Source: JAQICJ01 sp041686345 | GTDB taxonomy: Bacteria > Myxococcota_A > Polyangia > HGW-17 | DNA: 64,000 nucleotides | Assembly: GCA_041686345.1 (NCBI GenBank) | Contig: JAWLEA010000004.1 | Coordinates: 10,614-74,613, forward strand | Reading direction: 5' to 3' | In this document: positions 8,776 to 16,938 of the stretch, one piece after another | How the letters are laid out: every line of letters starts with the position of its first letter | How positions within the stretch are numbered: the stretch's first letter is position 1 | Position numbers and translations under genes: made by a program | The notes under the pieces: model-generated | Seen by the model: only the letters and a program-made list of their open reading frames with translations | Told to the model about the DNA's origin: nothing | Database searches by the model: none

Positions 8776-9468
8776 ATGAAAATTCAAATTATCACTTCCT
8801 GTACAGCAAAAAAAGCGGTGGGAAAAAGCACCAAACTTCCTGATTTTGATGAATTGCAATTGATCAGATCAGGAAAAGCTGCTTCACCTTCGCATTTGCG
8901 ACCCTTGCCGGCTGTTGAAATGTATACGGGCAGACAGCACCTTTTTGTTAAAAGGGCATTGGCAGCAGCATCCGGGGATGATTCTTCCCTTGAACTTTTC
9001 CTTTATATTGTATCTGCCGGATATGGTCTTGTTTCCGGCTCAGAGCGAATTATTCCCTATGAAAGCACTTTCAGCAACAAAAACAAGGCCGAAATAGCAA
9101 AGATGGCCGCCAGGTTAAATTTGGCCCAACAGATGAATAAACTTCTGCAAAAGCAGTCTGATCTCAATCTGTTTTTGCTAGGCAGCAAATATTTACAGGC
9201 TTGTCAATTCAGTTCCCAGACCGAGGTTGCGGCTCCGTCTTTTTTTCTTACGGCACCATCAGCCTCCACTTTGCTTCCCCGGGCGGGTATCCATATTCCC
9301 CTGGGGCGCAAAGAAGCTGCCAGATATAAAAAGACACTGATCGCGCTTAAAGGTTATCTTGCCGGTATTTATCTGCATGGTTTGCAACGCAATCCCAGCA
9401 ATCATGAGTATACAACTGCCGGGTTTTTCAAGACAATCCAGCGCGAACTGGCTCTGACCGATTTGTAG
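8776..9468 (+). CDS. DUF6884-like protein next to the preQ0 genes
   Basis: Protein of 230 aa with no known enzymatic role. Motifs in order: ITSCTAKKA (residues 6-13, Cys9), VEMYTG (about 47-52), the hydrophobic YIVSAGYGLVSG (about 77-88) and IPYESTF (93-99). These are the SC.K, YTS and SAKYGL...PY patterns of DUF6884 proteins, some of which sit near 7-deazaguanine DNA-modification genes. The start is the ATG before KIQIITSC; upstream in-frame codons overlap the folE2 end. The gap to folE2 is 31 bp, so it is probably the fifth gene of the operon. Its role in base transfer or regulation is inferred only from position. Confidence 0.75.
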   Translation: MKIQIITSCTAKKAVGKSTKLPDFDELQLIRSGKAASPSHLRPLPAVEMYTGRQHLFVKRALAAASGDDSSLELFLYIVSAGYGLVSGSERIIPYESTFSNKNKAEIAKMAARLNLAQQMNKLLQKQSDLNLFLLGSKYLQACQFSSQTEVAAPSFFLTAPSASTLLPRAGIHIPLGRKEAARYKKTLIALKGYLAGIYLHGLQRNPSNHEYTTAGFFKTIQRELALTDL

Positions 9469-9647
9469 TTTTAGCAAACTTCATCTGTTGCTCTCTGACA
9501 AATCCTCCTTGTTTTTAACTTTAAAGTCTGTAGTCTGATCTGCGGAGTTCAGTGCCGACAGCTTGTGTTGCCCGAACCTGTGATGATTGTCTTTATCAAT
9601 GCAGTTGGTTGGTAATTTGAATTAACAGACGGGGAGAACCGATTTTT

Positions 9648-10835
9648 ATGAATTTACTCGAGGGAGAAGGACCTTTTTATTTTATTCCGGATTGGGATGA
9701 TTACGTCGATCCTGATTACGATTTCAAAAAAGATATTCAAAAAAATAAGGGGTGGGAAAACAGTGTTTACGCCCATGAAATCTATTCTCAACCTCCTTAC
9801 GATGGAATTCTGGTGTCAAAGGTGGTGGAAGAAAAATCCAAAGTTCGGCGTCAGCGTATTCGCAAATATGGAATTCACCAAGCTCTGCGGGTAAACCCTG
9901 AATTTCCGGTTATCGGAGATTGTGGAGCTTTTGGTTATTTCAAAGAAAAAACTCCTCCTTATTCAACTGCAGAAATTCTCGATTACTATACTTCAGGTGG
10001 ATTCAACTTCGGAGTCAGTATTGATCACCTGATTCCTTCCAAAAAATTTGCAGACAAGGAATTTCGTTACAGGATCACTCTAGAAAATGGGGAAAAATTC
10101 ATCAAAGCTCACAGAAAAAAGGATTTAAATTGGGTTCCCGTGGGAGCTGTTCAGGGTTGGAATCCCGAAACTTATGCCCGGGGAGTCAGAAAATATGTCA
10201 AATTGGGTTATGAGTTGATAGCTCTTGGCGGTCTGGTGAGAACTTCCACCCGAGAGATCATTGCCATTTTGGAAGAGGTCAACAAGGTTGATCTGCAGGG
10301 TGCCAAACTTCATCTTTTCGGAGTCGCCCGCAATAAAATTCTGCCCCTGCTCAAGAAATCCAGCGTTTTTTCGGTTGATTCGGCTTCAGCTTTACGCAGA
10401 GCCTGGATGGGTTCCAAAGACAACTATCATACTTTGGACCAGGATTATTGTGCTATCAGAGTTCCCGTACCCGGCAAAAGAGGCCCGATGAAGAAATTCA
10501 AGGGTAAAATTTTGGCTCGGGCTCAGGAACTTGAGAAAAAATCTTTGCGCCATCTGCGTGATTATGCATCGAACCGGGTTGGTCTGCAAAAGACCCTCGC
10601 AGTGTTGGAAGAATATGAAAGTCTTTATCTTGGAGAGAAAAAAAGCAATATTGCCAATTATGAAAAAACTCTCAAAGACAGACCCTGGGAAAAATGCCAA
10701 TGCAATGTTTGTAAAAACATTGGAATTGAAGTGGTCATTTTCCGAGGAAATAACCGCAACAGACGTCGAGGATTTCATAATACCTGGGTTTTAGACAGGA
10801 AGTTCAAATTGCTTGGTTCCCGTTTCAGAAAGTAA
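9648..10835 (+). CDS. dpdA: DpdA-type guanine / 7-deazaguanine transglycosylase
   Basis: TGT-superfamily enzyme of 395 aa. The N-terminus FYFIPDWDDYVDPDYDF and YAHEIYSQPPYDGILVS are typical of DpdA, which swaps guanine in DNA for preQ0. The first TGT Asp is Asp91 in VIGDCGAFGYF. The likely nucleophile is Asp244 in SVDSASALRRA, closer to the archaeal and DpdA form than to bacterial Tgt. The zinc site is complete: Cys350, Cys352, Cys355 and His377, ending in the RRRGFHN motif. It follows the preQ0 operon after 179 bp; GGGGAG precedes the ATG. A tRNA substrate cannot be excluded from sequence alone. Confidence 0.82.
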   Translation: MNLLEGEGPFYFIPDWDDYVDPDYDFKKDIQKNKGWENSVYAHEIYSQPPYDGILVSKVVEEKSKVRRQRIRKYGIHQALRVNPEFPVIGDCGAFGYFKEKTPPYSTAEILDYYTSGGFNFGVSIDHLIPSKKFADKEFRYRITLENGEKFIKAHRKKDLNWVPVGAVQGWNPETYARGVRKYVKLGYELIALGGLVRTSTREIIAILEEVNKVDLQGAKLHLFGVARNKILPLLKKSSVFSVDSASALRRAWMGSKDNYHTLDQDYCAIRVPVPGKRGPMKKFKGKILARAQELEKKSLRHLRDYASNRVGLQKTLAVLEEYESLYLGEKKSNIANYEKTLKDRPWEKCQCNVCKNIGIEVVIFRGNNRNRRRGFHNTWVLDRKFKLLGSRFRK

Positions 10836-10892
10836 GATATTTGTCAGCAATCCCGAATCTGATTTTTTTGAAAAGAAATTCTATCAATACCC

Positions 10893-10922
10893 TTGATATT
10901 TTGTTAAAATGTCCACTTAAAA
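10893..10922 (+). promoter_or_regulatory. Possible sigma-70 promoter before the DUF4178 cluster
   Basis: TTGATA at 10893-10898 and TTAAAA at 10917-10922 with an 18-bp spacer, in AT-rich DNA between dpdA and the gene at 10958. Position and direction suit a separate transcription unit for the downstream cluster; the match is only moderate. Confidence 0.3.
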
Positions 10923-10957
10923 ACAGCTCTAAAGTTTTTTATTTTCAGGATTAACCT

Positions 10958-11656
10958 ATGAAAAACCAGATTCTTTGCCCTTCATGTAATGCTCCGCTCG
11001 AAATAGAAGATCGATTTCAGGAACAGATTGATTGTCCTTATTGTGGCAATCAAGTTTATATCGGTAACAGGCAGAATCAGGCCGTGTCCAAGGAAAGCGG
11101 TCCTGCCCAAAGGTCTCCCCTGACCGATGTTTACTCTCGTTTTGTTGTGGGTCAGACCGGCAGAATCAACGTTCTGGGCAACACCAAAAATTATCAGGTA
11201 ACTGGCAGAATTCAATATGAATACGAACAGGGGTTCTGGTCAGAATGGTATTTCAACGTCGATGGAACCGGGTATTGGTTGCAAGAAGACGAAGGTTTAT
11301 ATACTCTTTTCATACCAATGGCTGTCGACAATGAAGCCATGGTGGCCGAAATCTATGAAATGTACAGGCAAAGCGATGAATCCCTCAAGCCGGGGAAAAT
11401 ATTCAAACCCCTCAGTGCCAAGATGGGAGATTGGACCCTGCTTGAATACGGCTATGCCAAAATGACGGGCTACGAAGGTAATCTGCCTTTTCCTCCCGGT
11501 GAAGGCAAGGAAATTGTCTATTTTGAAGGCTTGGGCCCAAACAAGAAATATTCCCTCGAAATCGAAGACAATGGCAAAGATGCCAGTTTATTCCAGGGAT
11601 GGCCTCTTAAATATGAGGACATCGAAGTTAAGAGTGATGGAGATTATAATTATTAA
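10958..11656 (+). CDS. Zinc-ribbon DUF4178 protein
   Basis: An N-terminal zinc ribbon (Cys7-X2-Cys10 and Cys26-X2-Cys29) is followed by a DUF4178-type beta domain: GQTGRINVLGNTKNYQVTGRIQY and the aromatic WSEWYFNVDGTGYWLQEDEG. No signal peptide or membrane segment is seen. DUF4178 (YjfK-like) proteins usually sit with DUF350 proteins and PspA-type envelope-stress genes; both DUF350 and a second DUF4178 follow here. The molecular function is unknown. It starts the cluster 10958-15814, and the next gene begins 16 bp downstream. Confidence 0.8.
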   Translation: MKNQILCPSCNAPLEIEDRFQEQIDCPYCGNQVYIGNRQNQAVSKESGPAQRSPLTDVYSRFVVGQTGRINVLGNTKNYQVTGRIQYEYEQGFWSEWYFNVDGTGYWLQEDEGLYTLFIPMAVDNEAMVAEIYEMYRQSDESLKPGKIFKPLSAKMGDWTLLEYGYAKMTGYEGNLPFPPGEGKEIVYFEGLGPNKKYSLEIEDNGKDASLFQGWPLKYEDIEVKSDGDYNY

Positions 11657-11672
11657 CAAAGGTGATTGAATT

Positions 11673-11837
11673 ATGAAAATGGCTGAATGGATAATGGTAG
11701 GATTGTTAGCCGGCGGTATTGGTCTCACTTTTGCCGCATCCAGGTTGGGGTGGGGAGTAACCAGTGTAGTCAACAAAACAAGCCGGCATCGTTCATCTTA
11801 TCATTCCGGTCGCTATTACAGAGGTGGAAAACGATAA
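11673..11837 (+). CDS. 54-aa single-span membrane protein
   Basis: Small gene with a good ribosome site (AGGTGA ending 8 bases before ATG). The product begins MKMAEWIMVGLLAGGIGL, a glycine-rich membrane helix of about 18 residues, then VTSVVNKTSRHRSS and a Tyr/Gly/Arg/Lys-rich cytoplasmic-type tail ending GGKR. It sits 16 bp after the first DUF4178 gene and 15 bp before the DUF350 gene, so it belongs to the same operon. Family not recognised; tight spacing and codon use resembling the neighbours support it being real. Confidence 0.6.
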   Translation: MKMAEWIMVGLLAGGIGLTFAASRLGWGVTSVVNKTSRHRSSYHSGRYYRGGKR

Positions 11838-11852
11838 TATTGGAGGAAACTA

Positions 11853-12263
11853 ATGAATAAAGTCAAATTCTATTTTGTAACATCAATAATGCTGGTTTCA
11901 GGAACTTTTGGTTTCGTAAAGGTTTCAACTGCCAATCAAGAGGAAGAAAAACAAGAGGTAAAAAAAGTTGAAAATCAAAAAGCAGCTGTTCAAAAACCGG
12001 TTCCGGTCCAAAATCACAACAATGCCAAAAAAACCGGCGGTATTTTTTCAAGAATATATCTGGCTGATGTTATTTCCACTCTATTCTATTCACTCATGGG
12101 ACTGGCAGTAGCTCTTTTCGGTTACAAAATCTATGATATCATAACACCTTTTGATTTAAGAAAAGAATTGGAAGTAGATCAGAACACCTCTCTTGGAATA
12201 GTGGTGGGTGCAATTATTCTCGGTCTTTCCCTGATTATTGCTGCCTCCATTATGAGTCCTTGA
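11853..12263 (+). CDS. DUF350 (YjfL-like) membrane protein
   Basis: Protein of 136 aa with a cleavable-looking signal sequence (to about residue 27), a charged Glu/Lys/Gln linker, then two membrane helices (about 70-92 and 113-133). The segment between them, KIYDIITPFDLRKELEVDQNTSLGIVVGAIILG, is the DUF350 signature. DUF350 proteins usually carry two such halves; this one has a single half. It lies between two DUF4178 genes, the usual context. GGAGG precedes the ATG. Function unknown; an envelope-stress role is inferred from neighbours. Confidence 0.8.
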   Translation: MNKVKFYFVTSIMLVSGTFGFVKVSTANQEEEKQEVKKVENQKAAVQKPVPVQNHNNAKKTGGIFSRIYLADVISTLFYSLMGLAVALFGYKIYDIITPFDLRKELEVDQNTSLGIVVGAIILGLSLIIAASIMSP

Positions 12264-12528
12264 GCAAATTGTTGTGGTTTTATTTCCAGATAATCTGTTT
12301 GCAAAAATTACCCGGATTCGTATCGCCAGCATACAGATGTCAAAGGTAGAAGTTGTTAAGGTATGACAAGTTATTGCAAATTTCCGAATCAATTCGCCGA
12401 TAAACTCAAACGGGAGTTTTGATTATATCTGCTTAATTATGTGGTGATGGTTTTCGGGAACAAGTATCCAGACCAGATCATGGTTGCTCAATTTGGTCTT
12501 TCAGTTATTATGGTTTTCGGAGGTTAAG

Positions 12529-13860
12529 GTGTCTGAGCTCAATGTAAAACAGGTGGAATGTGTAAATTGTGGGGCAAAAATTGACATCCGCTCCGGTTTG
12601 CGCATGAAAACCTTTGCCTGTGATTATTGTGGTTCCGTCTGTGAAAATGATGAAGTAAGATATATTCAGGATCAACACGCATTGAAGCAGAAGTTTGCCC
12701 CCATGAGTTTTCTCAAACTGGGTTTAAAGGCTAATTTTCTTGGTTCTGAATATCAGATAGTCGGTCGGGTCAGATATACAGGTGGAGAATATGAATCTAC
12801 CGAAACTTGGGTCTGGGATGACTGGTTTCTTATTTCCCCCACCGGGTTTCCCCTATGGATATCTGAAGATGAAACCGGATTTTATCTCACCAAAATACAT
12901 AATCCTTCCACTTTTCACGATCCTTATACCTTCTCTTCCAATTATTTCGTCGATGGCAAGCAATACAAAGTTGAAGATCGTGCTTTTTCCACCTTGGAAT
13001 ATATCGAAGGCGAATTGACCTGGCGGGCGGTTCCAGGGGAAGTTGTCAACTATATCGAGGCAATAAACGGGGACAGTATTTTCACTATTGAATATTCTGA
13101 TTCGGAAGTTCAATATTACACGGGAGAGAAGCTTTCTCTTGCTCAGTTAAAGGAAGCTTTTGGTAAAAACGTAGTCGATGCCAGTATGGTGCAGCAAAAA
13201 AAGGAAAAGAAACCTGAAAAACCGGTTCCCTGGTTAAAAATTGGGATAGTTGCCTTTATAGTTGCTGCAATCAGTTTTTTCATTTTTCTCACCCTCAAGC
13301 AATCCGGAAATGAGGTGTTCAGAGGCACAGTACCGGGACGGGTTTATGTAAGAGGCAGCCTCAGAACCACCAAGTTCACCATTACAGACAAGAAAACCAA
13401 AGAAAAGACTTTCCAGATCACCAAAGGCAATCTTACCAGATTCACTTTCAAGTCAGGTGATTTTCCCTATCATCGCTCCAGTGTCAAAGAAGTTGGATGG
13501 TGGGTTTCAGGTGATCTGTACGAAGTTAATCCCAAAGGTGATGATAAATATATAACCACGGTAAATGTCGATTTTTGGAAGGCTCACGGTTATGAAGACA
13601 CCGAACATTGGCACGAATCCAAGAAGACAGAATCTGTTTATTTGAAAGATCTGGAAAAGGGTAAAGTCTACTATTTCAAGTTTACCGCCGGAGCCAACAA
13701 AACCAACGCCAAACGTTATAACAGAAATATCAAACTTGCTATGATTGTCAGGCAAAATGTCTGGTATCCCAAGCCCTTTTTGTATTTGGCAATTGTACTG
13801 GGAAGTATCGGTGGAATCATTCTAATAATTTTTATTGCAATCAAAAATGATGATGACTGA
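12529..13860 (+). CDS. Membrane-anchored zinc-ribbon DUF4178 protein
   Basis: Protein of 443 aa. The GTG start is chosen because GGAGG (12519-12523) lies 5 bases upstream; an ATG at 12484 has no ribosome site and adds a hydrophobic stretch out of character. A zinc ribbon (Cys11, Cys14, Cys31, Cys34) is followed by a DUF4178 domain (GLKANFLGSEYQIVGRVRY, then WDDWFLISPTGFPLWISEDE), a membrane helix near 238-260, an extracytoplasmic region of about 150 residues, and a second helix at the C-terminus. It extends the first DUF4178 gene's architecture with membrane anchoring. It overlaps the HEAT lipoprotein start by 14 bp. The 12264-12528 gap shows no gene. Confidence 0.8.
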   Translation: MSELNVKQVECVNCGAKIDIRSGLRMKTFACDYCGSVCENDEVRYIQDQHALKQKFAPMSFLKLGLKANFLGSEYQIVGRVRYTGGEYESTETWVWDDWFLISPTGFPLWISEDETGFYLTKIHNPSTFHDPYTFSSNYFVDGKQYKVEDRAFSTLEYIEGELTWRAVPGEVVNYIEAINGDSIFTIEYSDSEVQYYTGEKLSLAQLKEAFGKNVVDASMVQQKKEKKPEKPVPWLKIGIVAFIVAAISFFIFLTLKQSGNEVFRGTVPGRVYVRGSLRTTKFTITDKKTKEKTFQITKGNLTRFTFKSGDFPYHRSSVKEVGWWVSGDLYEVNPKGDDKYITTVNVDFWKAHGYEDTEHWHESKKTESVYLKDLEKGKVYYFKFTAGANKTNAKRYNRNIKLAMIVRQNVWYPKPFLYLAIVLGSIGGIILIIFIAIKNDDD

Positions 13861-15814
13861 TAAAATTATTCTATTTATTCTTTTAGTATTTTTTTCTTCA
13901 GGTTGTACCACAGAAAAAGAAAGAATGCTCATAGCCATAAAAAGGGGCAACAAAGCTACTCGGGTTGAAACCATCAAAAAGATGTCCAAAAGCCGTGACC
14001 CCGAAGTTGTAAATGTCATTATTTCCGTATTGAACGACTACAGCCCCCTGGTGAGAAGAACAGCAGCCAAAGCTCTTGAGAACAAAGGAATTATTGCGGC
14101 TCAACCTTTGATTAGAAGACTTGATGATCACGATCAGAGGGTGAGGTTGCGAACAATCAATACTTTGTTTACCTTGCCTGATCGTGCTTTTATCAACAGT
14201 GCTTTACTTGATTTGCTTGATGATCCCTCCGGGAAAGTTCGGCAACAGGTTCTCCAGGGATTTCTCAAAAAAGGCTGGAAAAGAGCGGATTTGCTGTCAA
14301 TCAAGTCTTTTAATTTAAATGAGTTGGCTGTCAAGCTTCTGGCTAATCCCCGGCATGAAGATATTGCCATGGGAATAAAAAAAATCGGCTTGTCAGGTTG
14401 GGAAAATGGTTATGGTTTTGTATACTACTACTTGAATTCCAAAGATCCTTTCATCTTGCGGGAAGCTTTACAGGCCACCGGAACAATTTTTGACAATTTT
14501 CATTTTACTCTTTTGAAAAAAACTCCGAGAACTCTTGAACGGCAGTTGGCTTTACTCAATTTACTGGAAAAAACATCCCACCTCACGGAATCCCTTTTTG
14601 ATGAATTACTGGCTCTGGGTTTATCTCTCCACGACATAGTCAAGACGCAAAATGTTTTTAATTTCAAAGTGAAATGCAAACATCTTGACGCTTTTTACAA
14701 AAACAATCTGGTTGATCATTTTAATAATTACGATTGTGATGTTTCCAAAGACAAGTATGGACCGGGGGAACAATATTATCTAAAGAAAAAACTTGGTAAG
14801 GAAATTCCCCAACAGTTGTTGCAAAAAGCAGGTGGAAAAATCAATGAATTTTCTCCTTTGGTTTTGTCTGAATTTACCAAAGATCCCGAGTTAGCCGACA
14901 AAGTATTAAAAATGTTGAAAAAGGGTTGGGATAAATTTATTTTCTATTTTACCAAATGGATTCCTGAAAAAAAATGGGAACAACTCGAAGATGTTGGTCC
15001 TGTGCAACTTCCGGATAAAGAAAAGAAGGCCAAATCACTGCGACAGAGATTTCTTGAAAAATTAAAAGATGTCAAGGTGCCCTATGCAGAACTTTTGCCT
15101 CCACCCTTTGATTCAAAAGCTTATGCCCAAAAATTGAAATCATTGCGAAAAGTTGTTTCAGCTCGTTCTTTCCTTTTGAAAATATTAAAAAAGGGACCAG
15201 TGGAATTTCAGGAAAGCACTCTTTATGCTCTTTATCCAGCCAAACCATCTTTAAAAGTTCCCGAACTTATTTATGATAAAGTCGAGTCTTCAAAAAGGGA
15301 AATAAAACTCGCTGCTCTTAAAACTTTGGCAGGTCATCATAAAACTGAAATTTTTCTACCTTATTTAAACAGTCCCGATCAGGATTTGAGAGATTTGGCC
15401 GTGGAAACCTTGATAAAACATGGCGATAAGAAACTTATTCCGGAACTGGTCAAAATGTTCAAGGATAAGCCGGTTGCCAGTGTAGCCAAAGTTTTAGGCA
15501 GGTTAAAAGCTGAGGAGGCAGTTAATTTGATGTTTTCCATATTGAAATCAGACTCTTCCAGAGCTTTATATAAAGAAAGAGCTGTGGTTCTGGAATCTCT
15601 GCTCCGAATAATAGAGCCTGACCATAAGAAAACTGACCAAATAATGGAAACTGAACTCTGGCATCCTTCAGCCTTGATCAGATGCAAAGCTATTTCCTTT
15701 CTTAAAGACAAAAAGACAATTAAAGATTATTCTTTGTTTGATCCAGCCATTCAAGTAAGAAGATGTGCTTTGGCAACTCTTCAGCAGCGAATTTCTTCTG
15801 AAAAACAACCCTGA
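13847..15814 (+). CDS. HEAT-repeat lipoprotein
   Basis: Lipoprotein signal ending FFSSGC, then alpha-helical HEAT repeats: for example SRDPEVVNVIISVLNDYSPLVRRTAAKALENKG and HDQRVRLRTINTLF in the first 150 residues, and NSPDQDLRDLAVETLIKHGDKKLIPEL near 510-540. The middle part (about 200-420) has no obvious repeat. Such proteins act as scaffolds in the envelope. Three consecutive ATG codons (13847, 13850, 13853) are possible starts, all overlapping the end of the preceding gene, which suggests translational coupling. Partner unknown. Confidence 0.75.
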   Translation: MMMTDKIILFILLVFFSSGCTTEKERMLIAIKRGNKATRVETIKKMSKSRDPEVVNVIISVLNDYSPLVRRTAAKALENKGIIAAQPLIRRLDDHDQRVRLRTINTLFTLPDRAFINSALLDLLDDPSGKVRQQVLQGFLKKGWKRADLLSIKSFNLNELAVKLLANPRHEDIAMGIKKIGLSGWENGYGFVYYYLNSKDPFILREALQATGTIFDNFHFTLLKKTPRTLERQLALLNLLEKTSHLTESLFDELLALGLSLHDIVKTQNVFNFKVKCKHLDAFYKNNLVDHFNNYDCDVSKDKYGPGEQYYLKKKLGKEIPQQLLQKAGGKINEFSPLVLSEFTKDPELADKVLKMLKKGWDKFIFYFTKWIPEKKWEQLEDVGPVQLPDKEKKAKSLRQRFLEKLKDVKVPYAELLPPPFDSKAYAQKLKSLRKVVSARSFLLKILKKGPVEFQESTLYALYPAKPSLKVPELIYDKVESSKREIKLAALKTLAGHHKTEIFLPYLNSPDQDLRDLAVETLIKHGDKKLIPELVKMFKDKPVASVAKVLGRLKAEEAVNLMFSILKSDSSRALYKERAVVLESLLRIIEPDHKKTDQIMETELWHPSALIRCKAISFLKDKKTIKDYSLFDPAIQVRRCALATLQQRISSEKQP

Positions 15815-15848
15815 GATATTTAATCCCCTTTATAAAACAGTTTCACCC

Positions 15849-15877
15849 CAACCTGGTTGTTCGCCCCAACCCGGTTG
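15849..15877. repeat. Family B palindrome, two copies in a convergent gene gap
   Basis: CAACCTGGTTG at 15849-15859 and CAACCCGGTTG at 15867-15877, each preceded by CCC. They lie in the 74-bp gap between the convergent HEAT gene and the membrane-protein gene at 15889. Confidence 0.7.
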
Positions 15878-15888
15878 CTCACTTAACT

Positions 15889-16920
15889 TTATTGAAAGCC
15901 CAGAATGGAGAACTGTTTTTTTATTTCAGAAGAAGCAAGGGAAAGGGTTATGTAGAGAATATTGTTAGTTTTGCACTGGGTGATGGAGCGGTTGATAAAT
16001 CTGTTATCGAGTTTCAAGTATTCAAATTTCCGCAGCAGATAACGCTTTAATTGCACCTCTGTGTAATTGCAGTTTTTGGTACTTTCTATTCTTGCCCTGA
16101 GCAATACTCCGTCGGAATTTAATTCCAGCACTATCACCAAGGATTTGATACCAAATTTACCTTTGATCAACTTGGGTGATTTAGGATAATATAGCAGAAT
16201 CATATCAGGAATAAGACCAAGATCGGAAATAGTTTTTTGGCATTGATTAGAAGAACAGAGATTTTTTATTTTGCTGCTTTTGTTGAAAATATCAAGAACA
16301 GGTTTGATGTTGCTGCCAATAGTTCCTACCAGATAATTGGGATTATTGGGAAAACCTAGTTGGAATTCCGCTATTTCGAAGAAAGATTTGGAGCCATTTC
16401 TTTTGGTCCAGTATTCCCGCAGAGCTTTCATTCTGGTTTCTCTGCCCCCCAGTATAAAAGAAGTGGAGGGGATTTTCTCTACCCGAATTCCTTTTTTTGA
16501 AAAGGAAATAGTTGAATAGGTGGGAATTATTCCGATACACAAAGAAGTCATTCCCCGCATTGAAAAGTCCAGATTATTGATTTTATGTTGAATCAAGGGT
16601 TGAGATTTGAGATCCAGCAGAAATTTAGACCAGTAATATCTTGTTATTGCTTTTATATTAATTGAAAAAGCCAGTCGAAACCAGTAGGGAAGATAGGAGA
16701 GCATCGAACCGTCCAGTGAGTATATATTTTCAGGTTTTTCCACATTGTCTGAAAAATTGTAATTGGATATATTTCTGCTTTTTATCTGTTGGTTTTCAAA
16801 AATATTATATTGTTCATTTTTGGTTGATTGATCGGTACTCCAGACAATAATTGCAAAAATTAATATTCCAAGTACTATAATAAGAAATTTAATTATGGAT
16901 TTTATTATTCTTTTATTCAT
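15889..16920 (-). CDS. Hypothetical membrane-anchored protein
   Basis: Protein of 343 aa with one N-terminal membrane helix (IIKFLIIVLGILIFAIIVW, about residues 9-28) and a long extracytoplasmic region. I recognise no family. The ectodomain contains SMRGMTSLCIGIIPTYSTISF and a paired Cys segment (LCSSNQCQK), and the end is beta-rich. It may be a DUF3352-type or propeptide-like fold, but this is speculation. It is divergent from the FAH-family gene with only 18 bp between starts, so each gene's promoter must overlap the other. Confidence 0.65.
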   Translation of the reverse strand: MNKRIIKSIIKFLIIVLGILIFAIIVWSTDQSTKNEQYNIFENQQIKSRNISNYNFSDNVEKPENIYSLDGSMLSYLPYWFRLAFSINIKAITRYYWSKFLLDLKSQPLIQHKINNLDFSMRGMTSLCIGIIPTYSTISFSKKGIRVEKIPSTSFILGGRETRMKALREYWTKRNGSKSFFEIAEFQLGFPNNPNYLVGTIGSNIKPVLDIFNKSSKIKNLCSSNQCQKTISDLGLIPDMILLYYPKSPKLIKGKFGIKSLVIVLELNSDGVLLRARIESTKNCNYTEVQLKRYLLRKFEYLKLDNRFINRSITQCKTNNILYITLSLASSEIKKQFSILGFQ

Positions 16921-16938
16921 TTCAGAAGGATTAACCTT

